Shown here: in pieces, positions 9,052 to 19,140 of the stretch
Position numbering within the stretch: position 1 is the stretch's first letter
Layout of the letters: each line of letters opens with the position of its first letter
DNA from: Melastoma dodecandrum
Lineage: Eukaryota; Streptophyta; Magnoliopsida; Myrtales; Melastomataceae
Assembly: GCA_029817715.1 (NCBI GenBank)
Contig: JARUPY010000090.1
Location: 1 to 64,000 of the forward strand
DNA length: 64,000 bases
Direction of reading: 5' to 3'
Position numbers and translations under genes: made by a program
The notes under the pieces: model-generated
Told to the model about the DNA's origin: nothing
Database searches by the model: none
Seen by the model: the letters and a program-made list of their open reading frames with translations, nothing else

Positions 9052-9518
9052 CTGAGGGTCTGGTCCATGCGCTCGAACTTGTGCGCGACGTCGGCGCGAA
9101 TGCCGCGGGTGGCCACGAGCACTTCGGCCAGGAAGGACGCAAGCGCGCCGATGGTCGCGAGAATGCCGGCGCCGAACAGCGTGAACATGATGGCCGAGGT
9201 CGCGCGGGCGCGCAGCAGGCTGAGGAACAGCGACAGCACCGTGCCGCAGGTGCAGGCGCCGGCGAGCGAGCCGAGGATGACGGCGAGCTCGAGCGCATGC
9301 GAGCGGCGGCGCAGATAGGCGAGCCGGCGCTTGACCGCGACGTCGCTGATCCCGCCGCTCTCGACCGTCGCGGCCAGGGCCTTCACCTGGTCGGACACGC
9401 GCGCCAGCCGCGTCGTGAACACGCCGAGCAGGCTTGCCACGGCGGTGAGCAGGAAGATCGGCGTCAGCGACGACTGGATGATGTGGATGACCGGATCGAG
9501 GTCCGACGTGTCGAGCAT
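9048..9518 (-). CDS. DUF2721 membrane protein
   Basis: 156 residues, start ATG at 9518. There are three hydrophobic segments: ~residues 10-32 (IHIIQSSLTPIFLLTAVASLLG), ~75-98 (LELAVILGSLAGACTCGTVLSL) and ~108-132 (AIMFTLFGAGILATIGALASFL). A soluble helix containing RLARVSDQVKAL sits after the first, as in the DUF2721 family. The function of the family is unknown. It is translationally coupled to the GST gene downstream. Confidence 0.82.
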   Translation of the reverse strand: MLDTSDLDPVIHIIQSSLTPIFLLTAVASLLGVFTTRLARVSDQVKALAATVESGGISDVAVKRRLAYLRRRSHALELAVILGSLAGACTCGTVLSLFLSLLRARATSAIMFTLFGAGILATIGALASFLAEVLVATRGIRADVAHKFERMDQTLR

Positions 9519-9580
9519 GGCGCGAGGGTGATGCGCGTCGCGGACGCGCGTTGTCAACGCTCCCGACGTTGCGCGCCTCT

Positions 9581-10372
9581 TCAGTACACCGAGCGCTTGA
9601 TCGTCTCTTCGGCCTCGGCGATCGCCTCCGGCGTGCCGACGTGCAACCACTGACCGTCGAGCCGGTGGCCGAACAGGCGGCCCTTGTCGGCCGCGTCGAA
9701 GAAGTAGGGCGCGAGGCGGAACGGGCCGTCGGGCGCGGCCTCGAACAGCGAGGCCTTGATGATGCCGACGCCGGCATAGACGAAGGGGGCGACGCCGCGT
9801 TCCTCGCGCCGCACGAGGCGGCCGTCGGGCAGCATGTTGAAATCCCCCGCCCAGTCGACGCCGACGCTGGACGTCGTCGCGGCGACGAGCAGCATCACGT
9901 CCATGATCTCGGGGTCCCAGCGCGCCGCCAGGGCGCGGAGGTTCGAGTGCGGCCCCTCGAGCCAGAAGGCGTCGGTGTTGCAGATGAAGAAGGGCTCGTC
10001 GCCGATCAGCGGCAGCGCCATCTTGATGCCGCCGCCCTGGTCGAGCAGCCGCGCCCGCTCGTCGGAGACGACGATCTCGGGGTGCCGGCGATCCTGCAGA
10101 TGCGTCTCGATCTGGTCGGCGCGGTAGTGCACGTTGACGATCGCCCGCGCGAGGCCGGCCGCGGCGAAGCGGTCGAGCATGTGGTCGATCAGCGCCTTGC
10201 CGCCGACCTCGACCAGCGGCTTCGGGATCGTGTCGGTGACCGGACGCATCCGCGTGCCGAGGCCGGCCGCGAAGACCATCGCGGTCGAGGGCGAGAGCGG
10301 GGCGTTCGCCGCACCGGTCCCGGGCGCCTCGCGGGCCAGGCGGGCAAGGGCGGCGAGCGCGTCGCGCGGCAC
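9581..10372 (-). CDS. murU: MurU-like sugar-1-phosphate nucleotidyltransferase
   Basis: Nucleotidyltransferase of the MurU type, which makes UDP-MurNAc from MurNAc-1-phosphate in the cell-wall recycling route that bypasses de novo synthesis. The motif MVFAAGLGTRMRPVTDTIPKPLVEVGGK is the nucleotide-binding start, with FFICNTDAFW for the metal-binding aspartate and LHVGTPEAIAEAEE near the end. I placed the start at a GTG (10372), 2 nt after the stop of the upstream tsaE-amgK gene; no ATG fits better. AmgK upstream supplies its substrate in the known pathway, which supports the call over a generic mannose-1-phosphate enzyme. Confidence 0.82.
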   Translation of the reverse strand: MPRDALAALARLAREAPGTGAANAPLSPSTAMVFAAGLGTRMRPVTDTIPKPLVEVGGKALIDHMLDRFAAAGLARAIVNVHYRADQIETHLQDRRHPEIVVSDERARLLDQGGGIKMALPLIGDEPFFICNTDAFWLEGPHSNLRALAARWDPEIMDVMLLVAATTSSVGVDWAGDFNMLPDGRLVRREERGVAPFVYAGVGIIKASLFEAAPDGPFRLAPYFFDAADKGRLFGHRLDGQWLHVGTPEAIAEAEETIKRSVY

Positions 10373-10374
10373 GC

Positions 10375-11946
10375 TCAGCTGTCGACCGTCAGGATGCTCG
10401 GCACGTTCTGCTCGACCCACGTCTTCAGCTCCGCCAGTGCCGGGTGCGCGAGATTCTTGCGCAGGTAGGTTCGTATCCGGGGGATGTGAACCAGATATTG
10501 CGGCTTGAGGTCCCGTTTATCGAGCCTTGCGAAAATTCCTAAAATTTTCGTAGCGCGCTGCGCACCGAGGATCGCGTAGGCCCTCGCGAAGCCGGCCATG
10601 TCGAAGGTTGGGTCGGCCGCGCGCCGCGCCTTCGCGTAATGCGTGAGCAGGCGCACCTCGACCTCGGCCGGCACCGTCACCCGCGCGTCCTGCAGAAGCG
10701 ACGCGACGTCGTAGGCCGGGTGGCCGATCACGCAATCCTGGAAGTCGATGATGCCGACCCGCGCAAGCCCGGCGCGCGCCGGGAGCCAAAGCAGGTTCGG
10801 CGAATGGTAGTCGCGCAGCGTCCAGGTCTTCGGCCCGTCGAGCACGTCGGCCAGCGCGTCGCGCCACAGATTGAGAAACTGGGCCTTGGCCCCTGACGGC
10901 GCCATGACCTTGGCGATGTGCGGCGCGTACCATTCGGGGAGAAGCTCCGCCTCGATCAGCAGGGCTTCGACGTCGTAGGGCGGGATCTCATACGTGCCGC
11001 CCGCGCCGTCGGGCAGGGTCGCCGGCATCTCGGTCGCATGGAGCTTGGCCAGCGCCGCCACGGCCTCGTCGTAGCGCTCGACGATAATCCCGGTCTCGTC
11101 GACGAGCAGCTCGGCGCCGAGGTCCTCGATGATCGCCAGGCCGACCTCGGCATCGTGGGCGTAGATCTCCGGGGCCGAGAAGCCGGCCGCGCGCAGGCCC
11201 GCGTCGATCGCGAGATAGGGCCGGATGTCCTCGGCCAGATGGGCGATCGCGCTGTAGGGCTTGCCGAAGCGGATCGAAGGCCCGTCGGGGCGGGGCGGCG
11301 AGATCATGAGGATCGCCTGCGTCCCGTCAGGCTTGGCCAGCCGCTCGTAGGCGCGCGTCGAGGCGTCGCCCATCATGAACGTGCGCTTGGCGTCGACGAA
11401 GCCGCTCCGCTCGAACAGCTTGCGGATCGCCCGCGACAGCGCGAGCCGCGAGGCGAAGCTGCCGACGCCGGCCACCGAGATGAGGCGGGCGTCGCTGCGT
11501 CCATCGGCGCTGGGGTGGAAGGCGATGTCGAGCCAGTCGCCGGCGAGGCCGCCGCCGGCCCGCTCCGGCCATTCGACGATGACGAGCGCCCCGTCGGCCG
11601 CCTCCTCCCAGCCGAGCTCGGCGAGCTCGGACGGCTCCTTGATGCGGAAGAGGTCGGCATGGACGATCGGGAACTGGCAGCCGTCCTTCACCGCGCTCTC
11701 GTAGACCTGGAGGAGGGTGAAGGTCGGGCTCGGCACCGCGAGATCGGGCTCGCCGACGAGGTTGCGGATGAGGGCGCGCGCGAAGGTCGTCTTGCCGGAG
11801 CCGAGATCGCCGGACAGGGTGACGAGATCGCCGGCCTTGACGAGCGAGGCGATGTCGGCGGCAAGCGAGATCGTCGCCGCCTCGTCGGCGACGTCGACCA
11901 ACCACGGCGAGCCCGCGCGCGGTTCCTGCAACGCCTCGACGGCCAT
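10375..11946 (-). CDS. TsaE-AmgK fusion: tRNA t6A ATPase plus anomeric sugar kinase
   Basis: One 523-residue protein with two unrelated enzymes. Residues ~1-150 are TsaE, the ATPase of the threonylcarbamoyl-adenosine (t6A37) tRNA complex, with Walker A GDLGSGKTTFARAL, PSPTFTLLQVY and a VIVEWPER motif. Residues ~185-520 are an aminoglycoside-phosphotransferase-fold kinase like AmgK, which phosphorylates MurNAc/GlcNAc at the anomeric carbon, with TWTLRDYHSPNLLW (catalytic loop, HxD-type) and VGIIDFQDCVIGHPAYD (metal-binding D). The ATG at 11946 has GAGGAG just upstream. It lies 4 nt after divL and 2 nt before murU, so all three are probably cotranscribed. Confidence 0.9.
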   Translation of the reverse strand: MAVEALQEPRAGSPWLVDVADEAATISLAADIASLVKAGDLVTLSGDLGSGKTTFARALIRNLVGEPDLAVPSPTFTLLQVYESAVKDGCQFPIVHADLFRIKEPSELAELGWEEAADGALVIVEWPERAGGGLAGDWLDIAFHPSADGRSDARLISVAGVGSFASRLALSRAIRKLFERSGFVDAKRTFMMGDASTRAYERLAKPDGTQAILMISPPRPDGPSIRFGKPYSAIAHLAEDIRPYLAIDAGLRAAGFSAPEIYAHDAEVGLAIIEDLGAELLVDETGIIVERYDEAVAALAKLHATEMPATLPDGAGGTYEIPPYDVEALLIEAELLPEWYAPHIAKVMAPSGAKAQFLNLWRDALADVLDGPKTWTLRDYHSPNLLWLPARAGLARVGIIDFQDCVIGHPAYDVASLLQDARVTVPAEVEVRLLTHYAKARRAADPTFDMAGFARAYAILGAQRATKILGIFARLDKRDLKPQYLVHIPRIRTYLRKNLAHPALAELKTWVEQNVPSILTVDS

Positions 11947-11950
11947 CAAA

Positions 11951-14410
11951 TCACTCCTCGGCCTGCTCGGCAGCCTGCAACTTCTCATCATGGGTCGGGA
12001 AGATGCAAGTGACCGTGGTCCCCACGCCGGGCGCGGAATCGATGAGCACGCGGCCGCCGTGCAGCTCGACGAAGCTCTTGACGATCGACAGCCCGAGGCC
12101 GACGCCGCGGTGGCGCGAGCCGATCGTGTTCGAGTGGAAGCGGTCGAACACGTGGGCGATCACCTCGGCCGGAATGCCGCGGCCCTGGTCGGAGACCTTG
12201 AAGACGATCTCGTCGCCGCGGCGCAGCGCAGCCAGCGTCACGGTCTGCCCCGGCGCCGAGAACCCGATCGCGTTGGACAGGAGGTTGAACAGGACCTGCC
12301 GGACCCGCTTCGCATCGGCCTTGAAGCTGCCGATCTCCGGCAGCGCAACGATCTGCAGGCTGAGCGAGGCGTCGGCGAGCCGGTCCTGCACGCCCTCCGC
12401 CGCGCTGCGGATCGTCTCGAGCACGTCGATGCGCTTCAGATGCAGCTCGAGCACGCCGGTATCGATCGTCGCGAGATCGAGGATGTCGTTGATGATCGCC
12501 AGCAGCGCCGCCGAGGACTTCATCACGTAGCCGACGTACTCGCTCTGCTTCGGGTTGAGCGGGCCGATCGAGCCGTCGCCGAGAAGCTGGATGAAGCCGA
12601 TGATGCTGGTGAGCGGCGAGCGCAGCTCGTAGCTGACGTGGTGGACGAAGTCGTTGCGCAGCTGCTCGGTCTCGATCAGCGCCTTGTTGCGCTCGGTCAG
12701 CGCGCGCTCGACGTTCACGCTCGCCGTCGTGTCGGTGAAGGTGATGAGCGTGGAGCCGTCGGTCAGCGGCGCCGTCGTGGCGTCGACGACCGTGCCGTCG
12801 CGGCGCGCGATGCGCAGCTCGATCCCGAGGCGGCGGTCGTGCAGCCCGGCGACGTTGCCGCGCAGCGCGCTCCACGGCTCGGCTTCGGGGGCGAGGCGCG
12901 CGCAGAGCGCGGCAACCCTGTCGATGTGCGGCTCGCCGGCAAGCTCGGTCGGCTCGAGGCGCCAGAGCCGCGCAAAGGCGGCGTTCGAGAGCTTGAGGCG
13001 CCCGTCGGTGCCGAACACGGCCACGCCCTCCTTCAGGGTGTCGAGCGTGTCGGTCTGCACGCGCGACTGCTCGATGAAGGCCGTCTCGAGCCGGTAGCGC
13101 TCCGTCAGGTCGTCGAAGAGGTAGGTGACGCCGCTCTGCGGGTGGGCGTTCACGACCACCCGCAGCGCGCGACCGTCGGGGAGGTACCAGATCTCCGGCG
13201 CCGGCGTTTCCGGCGACTGGTAGCGGGCGAGGTGCCGCTCCTTCCATTCGCGATAGTTCGCCTGCTCCGGCAGCATGCGGCGGGCGCGCAGCCTGTCGAG
13301 GATCTCCGATTCCGTCGGGTGCTGCTCGAGGAAGGTCTCCTCGAGCGCGAACAGCTTGCAGTAGGCCTCGTTGTAGAAGACGAGCTTCTTGCGGCGATCG
13401 AAGATGGCGACGGCGGTCGCGAGCTGGTCCAGCGTGCGGGCGTGCGCCGCGAGCGCCTCCTTCAGCTCGGCCTTCACCGCCTCGAGCTCCGAGGTGTCGA
13501 AGGCGATGCCCATCGCGCTGTCCTCGCGCGGCACCTCGACGACGTCGAGGCTCGCGCGCCAGCCGGCCATGACGGCAGCGGTCTTGTCGCGGAACACCTG
13601 CAGGCGGGCGCGGCTCGCCGCGGCGGCTTCGCGCGCCGGGCTTTCGAGAAGCTCGAGGCCGCGGGCGAGCGCGTCGCGCGTGTCGCTCGCCTCGACCGCG
13701 CGGACGTAGGCGGTGTTGACCCAGGTCAGCCGGCCGAGCGCGTCGCGCGACCAGGCGGGATAGCGGATCTGATCGAGAAGGCCGCGCAGCGCGTCGAGCT
13801 CGTTCGAGGTCCGCACCAGCGCCTCGCGCAGGCGGCTCGCCTCGAGCCGGTCGCCGGAGACGTCGCGGATACGGACCACCGCCCGCCCGGCGACGGCGCG
13901 GCCTTCCGTCTCGAGGTGACGGCCGCCGAGGCTCACCACCGGCATCCGGAAACCCTCGCCCCGCTCACGCAGACGCGCGACATGCCCGTCGAGCTGCTGC
14001 GCCTGCTCCGGCGGCAGCCAGAAGCCGAAGCCGAGCACGCGGCGCAGGATCGGCACGTCGCTGACGAGCGCCGGATCGCCCTCGATCGTCGGCTCGTTCG
14101 AGGTCAGGCCCCAGACGATGATGATCTGCGGCTCGACGGCGAGGAACGTGCGGGCGCGGTCGACCTCGCCCGTCACCTCGCTGAGCGCCTGGCTCAGCGA
14201 GGTCTCGCGCAGCGCCGCGCGGCGGCGGCTGCTCAGGTGCAGCAGCGCGACTGTCGCCGTGACGAGCACCGACCCGACGAGCAGCGGCAGCAGAAAGGAA
14301 TCGTGGCTCCTGCCGGGGTCGCCGAGCAGGCTCAGTCGATCCGCGAGCCCAGCCCTGGCCGTCGACGGCAGCGCCGTCGCGACAAGTCCCAGCCCCGCCA
14401 CGAAACGCAT
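11951..14410 (-). CDS. divL: DivL-type cell-cycle pseudo-histidine kinase
   Basis: In Caulobacter, DivL binds phosphorylated DivK and tunes the CckA-CtrA pathway. 819 residues from the ATG at 14410; other starts exist up to 14548. A hydrophobic segment at the N-terminus (LVATALPSTARA region) and another around residues 40-60 (FLLPLLVGSVLVTATVALL) anchor it. PAS-like domains fill ~230-560 (WVNTAYVRAVEASD; LVFYNEAYCKLF; LKLSNAAFARLW). The H-box reads HVSYELRSPLT, with Tyr594 where kinases have His, the DivL hallmark. The HATPase part keeps FNLLSNAIGFS, DQGRGIP and GVGLGLSIVKSFVELHGG. A DivL beside tsaE fits alphaproteobacterial gene order. Confidence 0.9.
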   Translation of the reverse strand: MRFVAGLGLVATALPSTARAGLADRLSLLGDPGRSHDSFLLPLLVGSVLVTATVALLHLSSRRRAALRETSLSQALSEVTGEVDRARTFLAVEPQIIIVWGLTSNEPTIEGDPALVSDVPILRRVLGFGFWLPPEQAQQLDGHVARLRERGEGFRMPVVSLGGRHLETEGRAVAGRAVVRIRDVSGDRLEASRLREALVRTSNELDALRGLLDQIRYPAWSRDALGRLTWVNTAYVRAVEASDTRDALARGLELLESPAREAAAASRARLQVFRDKTAAVMAGWRASLDVVEVPREDSAMGIAFDTSELEAVKAELKEALAAHARTLDQLATAVAIFDRRKKLVFYNEAYCKLFALEETFLEQHPTESEILDRLRARRMLPEQANYREWKERHLARYQSPETPAPEIWYLPDGRALRVVVNAHPQSGVTYLFDDLTERYRLETAFIEQSRVQTDTLDTLKEGVAVFGTDGRLKLSNAAFARLWRLEPTELAGEPHIDRVAALCARLAPEAEPWSALRGNVAGLHDRRLGIELRIARRDGTVVDATTAPLTDGSTLITFTDTTASVNVERALTERNKALIETEQLRNDFVHHVSYELRSPLTSIIGFIQLLGDGSIGPLNPKQSEYVGYVMKSSAALLAIINDILDLATIDTGVLELHLKRIDVLETIRSAAEGVQDRLADASLSLQIVALPEIGSFKADAKRVRQVLFNLLSNAIGFSAPGQTVTLAALRRGDEIVFKVSDQGRGIPAEVIAHVFDRFHSNTIGSRHRGVGLGLSIVKSFVELHGGRVLIDSAPGVGTTVTCIFPTHDEKLQAAEQAEE

Positions 14411-14706
14411 GCGCGCGTACTCGGCACCCCCCTGCCGCAGCCGCATTCCCCTAGCCTCGCCATTCCGCCGCGCCCCGAATCGAAGCACCATATCGGCGCC
14501 GCCCCGATTTGAGAATCGAGCTTGGCCGCGCGTTGCCGCCTTGTTCACGGCCGAGACACAAAAGGCGACCGCGGTGTGCTCTTTTCGTCGCTACGACTTT
14601 AGGCTGCAGTCGCGACGCCGGTTGCGACGAAATCCCTGCGGCCATCGGGCGCCCATCCCGCCCGACGGCGTTCGGTGCTAAAGCGAGCCGAGGAGCACGA
14701 ACACGC

Positions 14707-15441
14707 ATGACAAGCTTTGCACGCACGACCATCGACGAGGACGACCTCGCGAAGTACGAGCGGCTCGGCGACGACTGGTGGGACCCCAACGGCCCGATGG
14801 GCGCGTTGCACAAGTTCAATCCCGTGCGCGTCGGCTGGATCTCGAAGCTCATGTCCGGCGAAAATGCCGGCGACCGGCCGCTCGCCGGCAAGCGCATCCT
14901 CGACGTCGGCTCCGGCGGCGGCATCCTGTCCGAGAGCCTGGCGCGGCTCGGCGCCGACATGGTCGGCATCGATCCGGCGACGAACAATATCGCCGTCGCG
15001 ACGCGCCATGCGCAGGCGGAAGGGCTTGCGATCGACTACCGCGCCACCACCGTCGAGACCCTCGCCGCCACCGGCGAGCGCTTCGATGCGGTGCTGATCA
15101 TGGAGGTGATCGAGCACGTGCGCGACGTGCCGGGCTTCGTCCGCGACGCCGGCACGCTGGTGCGTCCCGGCGGCCTGCTCTTCGGCGCCACCTTGAACCG
15201 CACCTTGAAGAGCTACGCGCTGGCGATCGTCGGCGCCGAATACGTGCTTGGCTGGCTGCCGCGCGGCACGCACGACTGGCGACAATTCGTGACGCCGGAC
15301 GAGTTCCGCCGCCACCTGCGCCGCGCCGGCTTGCACCCGTTTGCCGAGGCTGGGGTCACCTACAATCCGCTCGCCGACCGCTGGCACCTTTCCACCGATA
15401 TGGGCTGCAACTACATGCTGGCCGCGCGCCGCGAGGCTTGA
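14707..15441 (+). CDS. ubiG: UbiG, ubiquinone O-methyltransferase
   Basis: SAM-dependent O-methyltransferase that acts twice in ubiquinone synthesis. 244 residues. The start MTSFARTTIDEDDLAKYERLGDDWWDPNGPMGALHKFNP is diagnostic of UbiG. Motif I is ILDVGSGGGILSESLARLGA, followed by VEVIEH-like IMEVIEHV and the GTHDWRQFVTPDE segment. Divergent from divL with a ~300 bp gap. lysC, often next to ubiG in this order, is 12 kb away here. Confidence 0.95.
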   Translation: MTSFARTTIDEDDLAKYERLGDDWWDPNGPMGALHKFNPVRVGWISKLMSGENAGDRPLAGKRILDVGSGGGILSESLARLGADMVGIDPATNNIAVATRHAQAEGLAIDYRATTVETLAATGERFDAVLIMEVIEHVRDVPGFVRDAGTLVRPGGLLFGATLNRTLKSYALAIVGAEYVLGWLPRGTHDWRQFVTPDEFRRHLRRAGLHPFAEAGVTYNPLADRWHLSTDMGCNYMLAARREA

Positions 15442-15508
15442 TGCTGATTTGCGCGGGCTGCGGCCTTGCAATCGCAAAACCGAGCTTCTAGGGTCCGCCG
15501 CCTTCCAG

Positions 15509-15585
15509 GCCGCCATAGCTCAGTTGGTTAGAGCGCTAGATTGTGGATCTAGAGGTCCCCCGTTCGAGCCGGGGTGGCGGTACCA
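15509..15585 (+). tRNA. tRNA-His (GTG)
   Basis: 77 nt with encoded CCA. The acceptor stem GCCGCCA pairs with TGGCGGT (first pair G:T), the D-arm is AGCTCAGTTGG, the anticodon loop is TTGTGGA giving GTG, and the T-arm is CCCCGTTCGAGCCGGGG. It has A73 and no templated G-1, the unusual form known in alphaproteobacteria, where HisRS does not need G-1. Confidence 0.97.
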
Positions 15586-15743
15586 GCTCATTTCCGCGTC
15601 CATCGAACTCTAGGCCGCCGACGTCAGAGCGTACTGGCGGCCGCCGCGTGAAGCACGCCGCTAGGTTCATGTCCCGCGGCCGCGCCTCGGTTTGGCCGCA
15701 CGTACCCTACATGTGCAAAAGCGATCGGTCCGACGCTGGTGCG

Positions 15744-16286
15744 ATGAAGAAGCCTCATCTGATGACGATGGACGAGCTGCTGGCGCTGCCGGTGTTCACG
15801 GCGAGCGGCGTGCTCGATCGCGCCAGCAGGATGAGCGGCTGCTTCAGGGACAGGCAGGGATTCTTGTGGGGCACGTGCCTGATCGAGGATCCGTGGGAGC
15901 GCTACCCGGACGCGTGGGTCCGCTTCCCGGCCGCTTGCTTTGCGGCGCGCACGGGACTGCCGGACGAGCAGTTCAGCGGTGCCAGCGCGTTGCGCGGCTT
16001 CATCGACGAGTTCAAGGAGGCGTCGGTCTCCGGCTGGGCGCAGGACATGGGCAAGCCGGACATGCCCGTCGCGCTCGACCTCACCGTCAACGGCAAGATC
16101 GTCGCCAGGGTGCACGCCGACCAGATGCGCGGCGACCTTCGCGATTTCGGCATCGGCGACGGCCATCACGCCTTCGGCGCCGCCATCCTGCTGCCGCCGC
16201 CGCGCGGCGAGTCGCAGATCATCGTCGCGCAACGCACGTTCAGCGGCGACGTGCTCGACGTCGCGGTGCGCCGGCCCGCGCCCTGA
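15744..16286 (+). CDS. hypothetical protein with a GW...DFGIGDG module
   Basis: 180 residues from the ATG at 15744. No signal peptide or membrane segment. Residues ~95-165 contain SGWAQDMGKPDMPVALDL, then IVARVHADQMRGDLRDFGIG and DGHHAFGAAILLP. This resembles a short beta-rich module that recurs beside glycosyltransferases in alphaproteobacteria (GWAxDxxxPxxxVxVxLxxDGxxV...AD..R.DL...GIGDGxHAF). That match is from memory and the function is unknown. It ends 4 nt before the stop of convergent dadA. Confidence 0.7.
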   Translation: MKKPHLMTMDELLALPVFTASGVLDRASRMSGCFRDRQGFLWGTCLIEDPWERYPDAWVRFPAACFAARTGLPDEQFSGASALRGFIDEFKEASVSGWAQDMGKPDMPVALDLTVNGKIVARVHADQMRGDLRDFGIGDGHHAFGAAILLPPPRGESQIIVAQRTFSGDVLDVAVRRPAP

Positions 16287-16290
16287 CGGC

Positions 16291-17550
16291 CTAGATGTCG
16301 TAGCGCGTCAGCGACAGGTCGGCCGGATCGAGGTCCGGCTTCCGGCCGGAGACGAGGTCCGCGAGGAAGCGCCCCGAGCCGCAGGCCATGGTCCAGCCCA
16401 GCGTGCCGTGGCCGGTGTTGACGTAGAGGTTTGGCAGCGCGGTCGCGGCGACGAGCGGCGTGCCGTCCGGCGTCATCGGGCGCAGCCCGGTCCAGAAGGT
16501 CGCGTCGCTCGGATCGCAGCCGCCGGGAAACAGGTCGCGCACCGAATGCTCGAGCGTCACGCGGCGCGGCTGCCGCAGGCGCAGGTCGAACCCGGCGAGC
16601 TCGGCGGTGCCGCCGATCCGCACCCGGTCGCCGAGCCGGGTGATCGCGATCTTGTAGGTCTCGTCCATCACGGTCGAGACGGGCGCCAGCGCCGGATCGC
16701 CGACCCTGGCGGTGAGCGAATACCCCTTCACCGGATAGACCGGCACCGCGAGGCCGAGCGGGCGGAGCAGGGCGGCCGTGAAGCTGCCCGCCGCGACGAC
16801 ATAGGCGTCCGCCTCGAGGATCTCGCCGTCGACGAGCTCGACGCCGTCGATGCGGTCCCCGTCGCGCCGCAGCCGCTTCACCGGCGCGCCGAAGCGGAAG
16901 GTCGCGCCCGCCGCCCGGGTGATTTCAGCGAGCCGCCGGGTGAAGAGGTGCGCATCGCCGGTCTCGTCGCCCGGCAGGCGCAGGCCGCCGATAAAGCGAC
17001 GCGCCGCGGCGGCGAGGCCCGGCTCGCGCGCGACGCAGCCGGCGACGTCGAGCAGCTCGTAGGGAACGCCGTAGCGGTCGAGCACCGCGGTGTCGTGGCC
17101 CGCGGCGTCGAGCTGGGATTGCTTGCGGAAGAGCTGCAGCGTGCCGCCGGAGCGCTCGTCGTAATGGATGCCCGTGGCGTCGCGCAGCTCGCGCAGCCGG
17201 TCGCGGCTGTACTCGGCGAGCGCGACCATGCGGCCCTTGTTGCGCTGGAACGCCTCCTCCGTGCAATTGGCGAGCATGCGCGCGAGCCAGCCGTAGAGCC
17301 GCTGGTCGACGAGCGGCCACAGAACCAGCGGCCGGTAGCGCATCGCGAGCCACTTGATCGCCTTGACCGGGATGCCGGGCCCCGCCCAGGGCGTCGACAT
17401 GCCCGGCGAGACCTGGCCGGCGTTGGCGAAGCTGGTTTCCATGCCCGCCGCCGCCTGGCGGTCGACGACCGTGACCTCGTGCCCGTCGCGCGTCAGGTAA
17501 TAGGCCGTGGCGACGCCGACGACGCCGCTGCCGAGCACGATCACGCGCAT
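16291..17550 (-). CDS. dadA: D-amino acid dehydrogenase small subunit
   Basis: FAD-dependent oxidative deamination of D-amino acids such as D-alanine, feeding electrons to the respiratory chain. 419 residues, typical. The dinucleotide-binding motif is at the start ([31 protein letters not shown]), then [24 protein letters not shown], characteristic of DadA, and near the C-terminus [20 protein letters not shown]. There is no racemase gene alongside. Confidence 0.92.
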   Translation of the reverse strand: MRVIVLGSGVVGVATAYYLTRDGHEVTVVDRQAAAGMETSFANAGQVSPGMSTPWAGPGIPVKAIKWLAMRYRPLVLWPLVDQRLYGWLARMLANCTEEAFQRNKGRMVALAEYSRDRLRELRDATGIHYDERSGGTLQLFRKQSQLDAAGHDTAVLDRYGVPYELLDVAGCVAREPGLAAAARRFIGGLRLPGDETGDAHLFTRRLAEITRAAGATFRFGAPVKRLRRDGDRIDGVELVDGEILEADAYVVAAGSFTAALLRPLGLAVPVYPVKGYSLTARVGDPALAPVSTVMDETYKIAITRLGDRVRIGGTAELAGFDLRLRQPRRVTLEHSVRDLFPGGCDPSDATFWTGLRPMTPDGTPLVAATALPNLYVNTGHGTLGWTMACGSGRFLADLVSGRKPDLDPADLSLTRYDI

Positions 17551-17774
17551 CGATGAGTTTTCCCGCTGCTTTGAGGGCTAGTCCTAGCACGTCGCGGGGC
17601 CGAGCCGCCTCGGGGATGGCCGATGCAGCCGTCTTGCAAAATTGCGGGGCCCCGCCTATTCAAGGGCTCCCGCCTACTCGGTCAGGCCCGCACGCTCGGC
17701 ATTCCAGCCAGCGCCCCGGCTCACATCCCGAACCTCGGCCGCCCCGGCCCACCCCCGACCCAAGAAACATTGCC

Positions 17775-19127
17775 ATGACAGACATCGTCTCCGAAGACAC
17801 GGACGCCCAGGTCGAGGCTCCCAAGGCCGATCCCGCGGCCCCGCCGGCCGCCCCTCACCCTAAGGAAATCAAGCTCGCCGACCTGAAGGACAAGACGCCG
17901 CCGGCGCTGCTCGCCTTCGCCGAGGAATACGAGGTCGAGAACGCCTCGACCATGCGCAAGCAGGAGCTGATGTTCGCGATCCTCAAGCAGCTTGCGTCGC
18001 GCGACATCGAGATCGTCGGCGAGGGCGTGATCGAAGTGCTGCAGGACGGCTTCGGCTTTCTACGTTCGGCCGATGCCAACTATCTCGCCGGCCCGGACGA
18101 CATCTACGTCTCGCCATCGCAGATTCGCCGTTTCGGGCTTCGCACCGGCGACACGGTGGAGGGCCTGATCCGCTCACCCAAGGAAGGCGAGCGCTACTTC
18201 GCGCTGCTCAAGGTCAACACGATCAATTTCGAGGATCCGGAGAAGGTCCGGCACAAGGTCCATTTCGACAATCTGACACCGCTCTACCCCGACCGCCGGC
18301 TGAAGCTCGAGATCGAGGACCCGACGCGCAAGGACCTGTCGTCGCGCGTCATCGACATCGTCGCGCCGATCGGCAAGGGCCAGCGCGCGTTGATCGTCGC
18401 GCCGCCGCGCACCGGCAAGACCGTGCTCCTGCAAAACATCGCGCAGTCGGTCACCGCCAACCATCCCGACTGCTTCCTCATCGTCCTGCTCATCGACGAG
18501 CGGCCCGAGGAAGTCACCGACATGCAGCGCTCGGTGAAGGGCGAGGTCGTGTCCTCGACCTTCGACGAGCCGGCGACGCGCCACGTCCAGGTCGCCGAGA
18601 TGGTGATCGAGAAGGCCAAGCGCCTCGTCGAGCACAAGAAGGACGTGGTGATCCTGCTCGACTCGATCACCCGCCTCGGCCGCGCCTACAACACGACCGT
18701 TCCGTCCTCCGGCAAGGTGCTGACCGGCGGCGTCGACGCCAACGCCCTGCAGCGGCCGAAGCGCTTCTTCGGCGCCGCGCGCAACATCGAGGAGGGCGGC
18801 TCGCTCACCATCATCGCCACCGCGCTGATCGACACCGGCTCGCGCATGGACGAAGTGATCTTCGAAGAGTTCAAGGGCACCGGCAACTCGGAAATCATCC
18901 TCGACCGCAAGGTGGCCGACAAGCGCACCTTCCCGGCGCTCGACATCACCCGCTCCGGCACCCGCAAGGAAGAGCTGCTGGTGCCGCCGGACATCTTGAA
19001 GAAGATGTACGTGCTGCGCCGCATCCTCAACCCGATGGGCACCGTCGACGGCATCGAGTTCCTGCTCGGCAAGCTGCGCGAGAACCCGAGGGGCAACGCG
19101 AGCTTCTTCGAGTCGATGAACACGTAG
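17775..19127 (+). CDS. rho: transcription termination factor Rho
   Basis: Hexameric RNA helicase that ends transcription. 450 residues, with an N-terminal Asp/Pro/Ala-rich leader (~35 residues) before the Rho-N helix bundle. The cold-shock-like RNA-binding domain contains GFGFLRS, the ATPase has Walker [16 protein letters not shown], Walker [17 protein letters not shown] and the [20 protein letters not shown] loop. It ends in FFESMNT, as usual in alphaproteobacteria. Start ATG at 17775. Confidence 0.97.
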   Translation: MTDIVSEDTDAQVEAPKADPAAPPAAPHPKEIKLADLKDKTPPALLAFAEEYEVENASTMRKQELMFAILKQLASRDIEIVGEGVIEVLQDGFGFLRSADANYLAGPDDIYVSPSQIRRFGLRTGDTVEGLIRSPKEGERYFALLKVNTINFEDPEKVRHKVHFDNLTPLYPDRRLKLEIEDPTRKDLSSRVIDIVAPIGKGQRALIVAPPRTGKTVLLQNIAQSVTANHPDCFLIVLLIDERPEEVTDMQRSVKGEVVSSTFDEPATRHVQVAEMVIEKAKRLVEHKKDVVILLDSITRLGRAYNTTVPSSGKVLTGGVDANALQRPKRFFGAARNIEEGGSLTIIATALIDTGSRMDEVIFEEFKGTGNSEIILDRKVADKRTFPALDITRSGTRKEELLVPPDILKKMYVLRRILNPMGTVDGIEFLLGKLRENPRGNASFFESMNT

Positions 19128-19140
19128 GGTTGGGCGTCAT

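Noticed and set aside
11717..14512. A 931-codon plus-strand frame opposite divL
   Set aside because: Composition of a GC-rich shadow frame; the minus strand carries clear PAS and kinase motifs.
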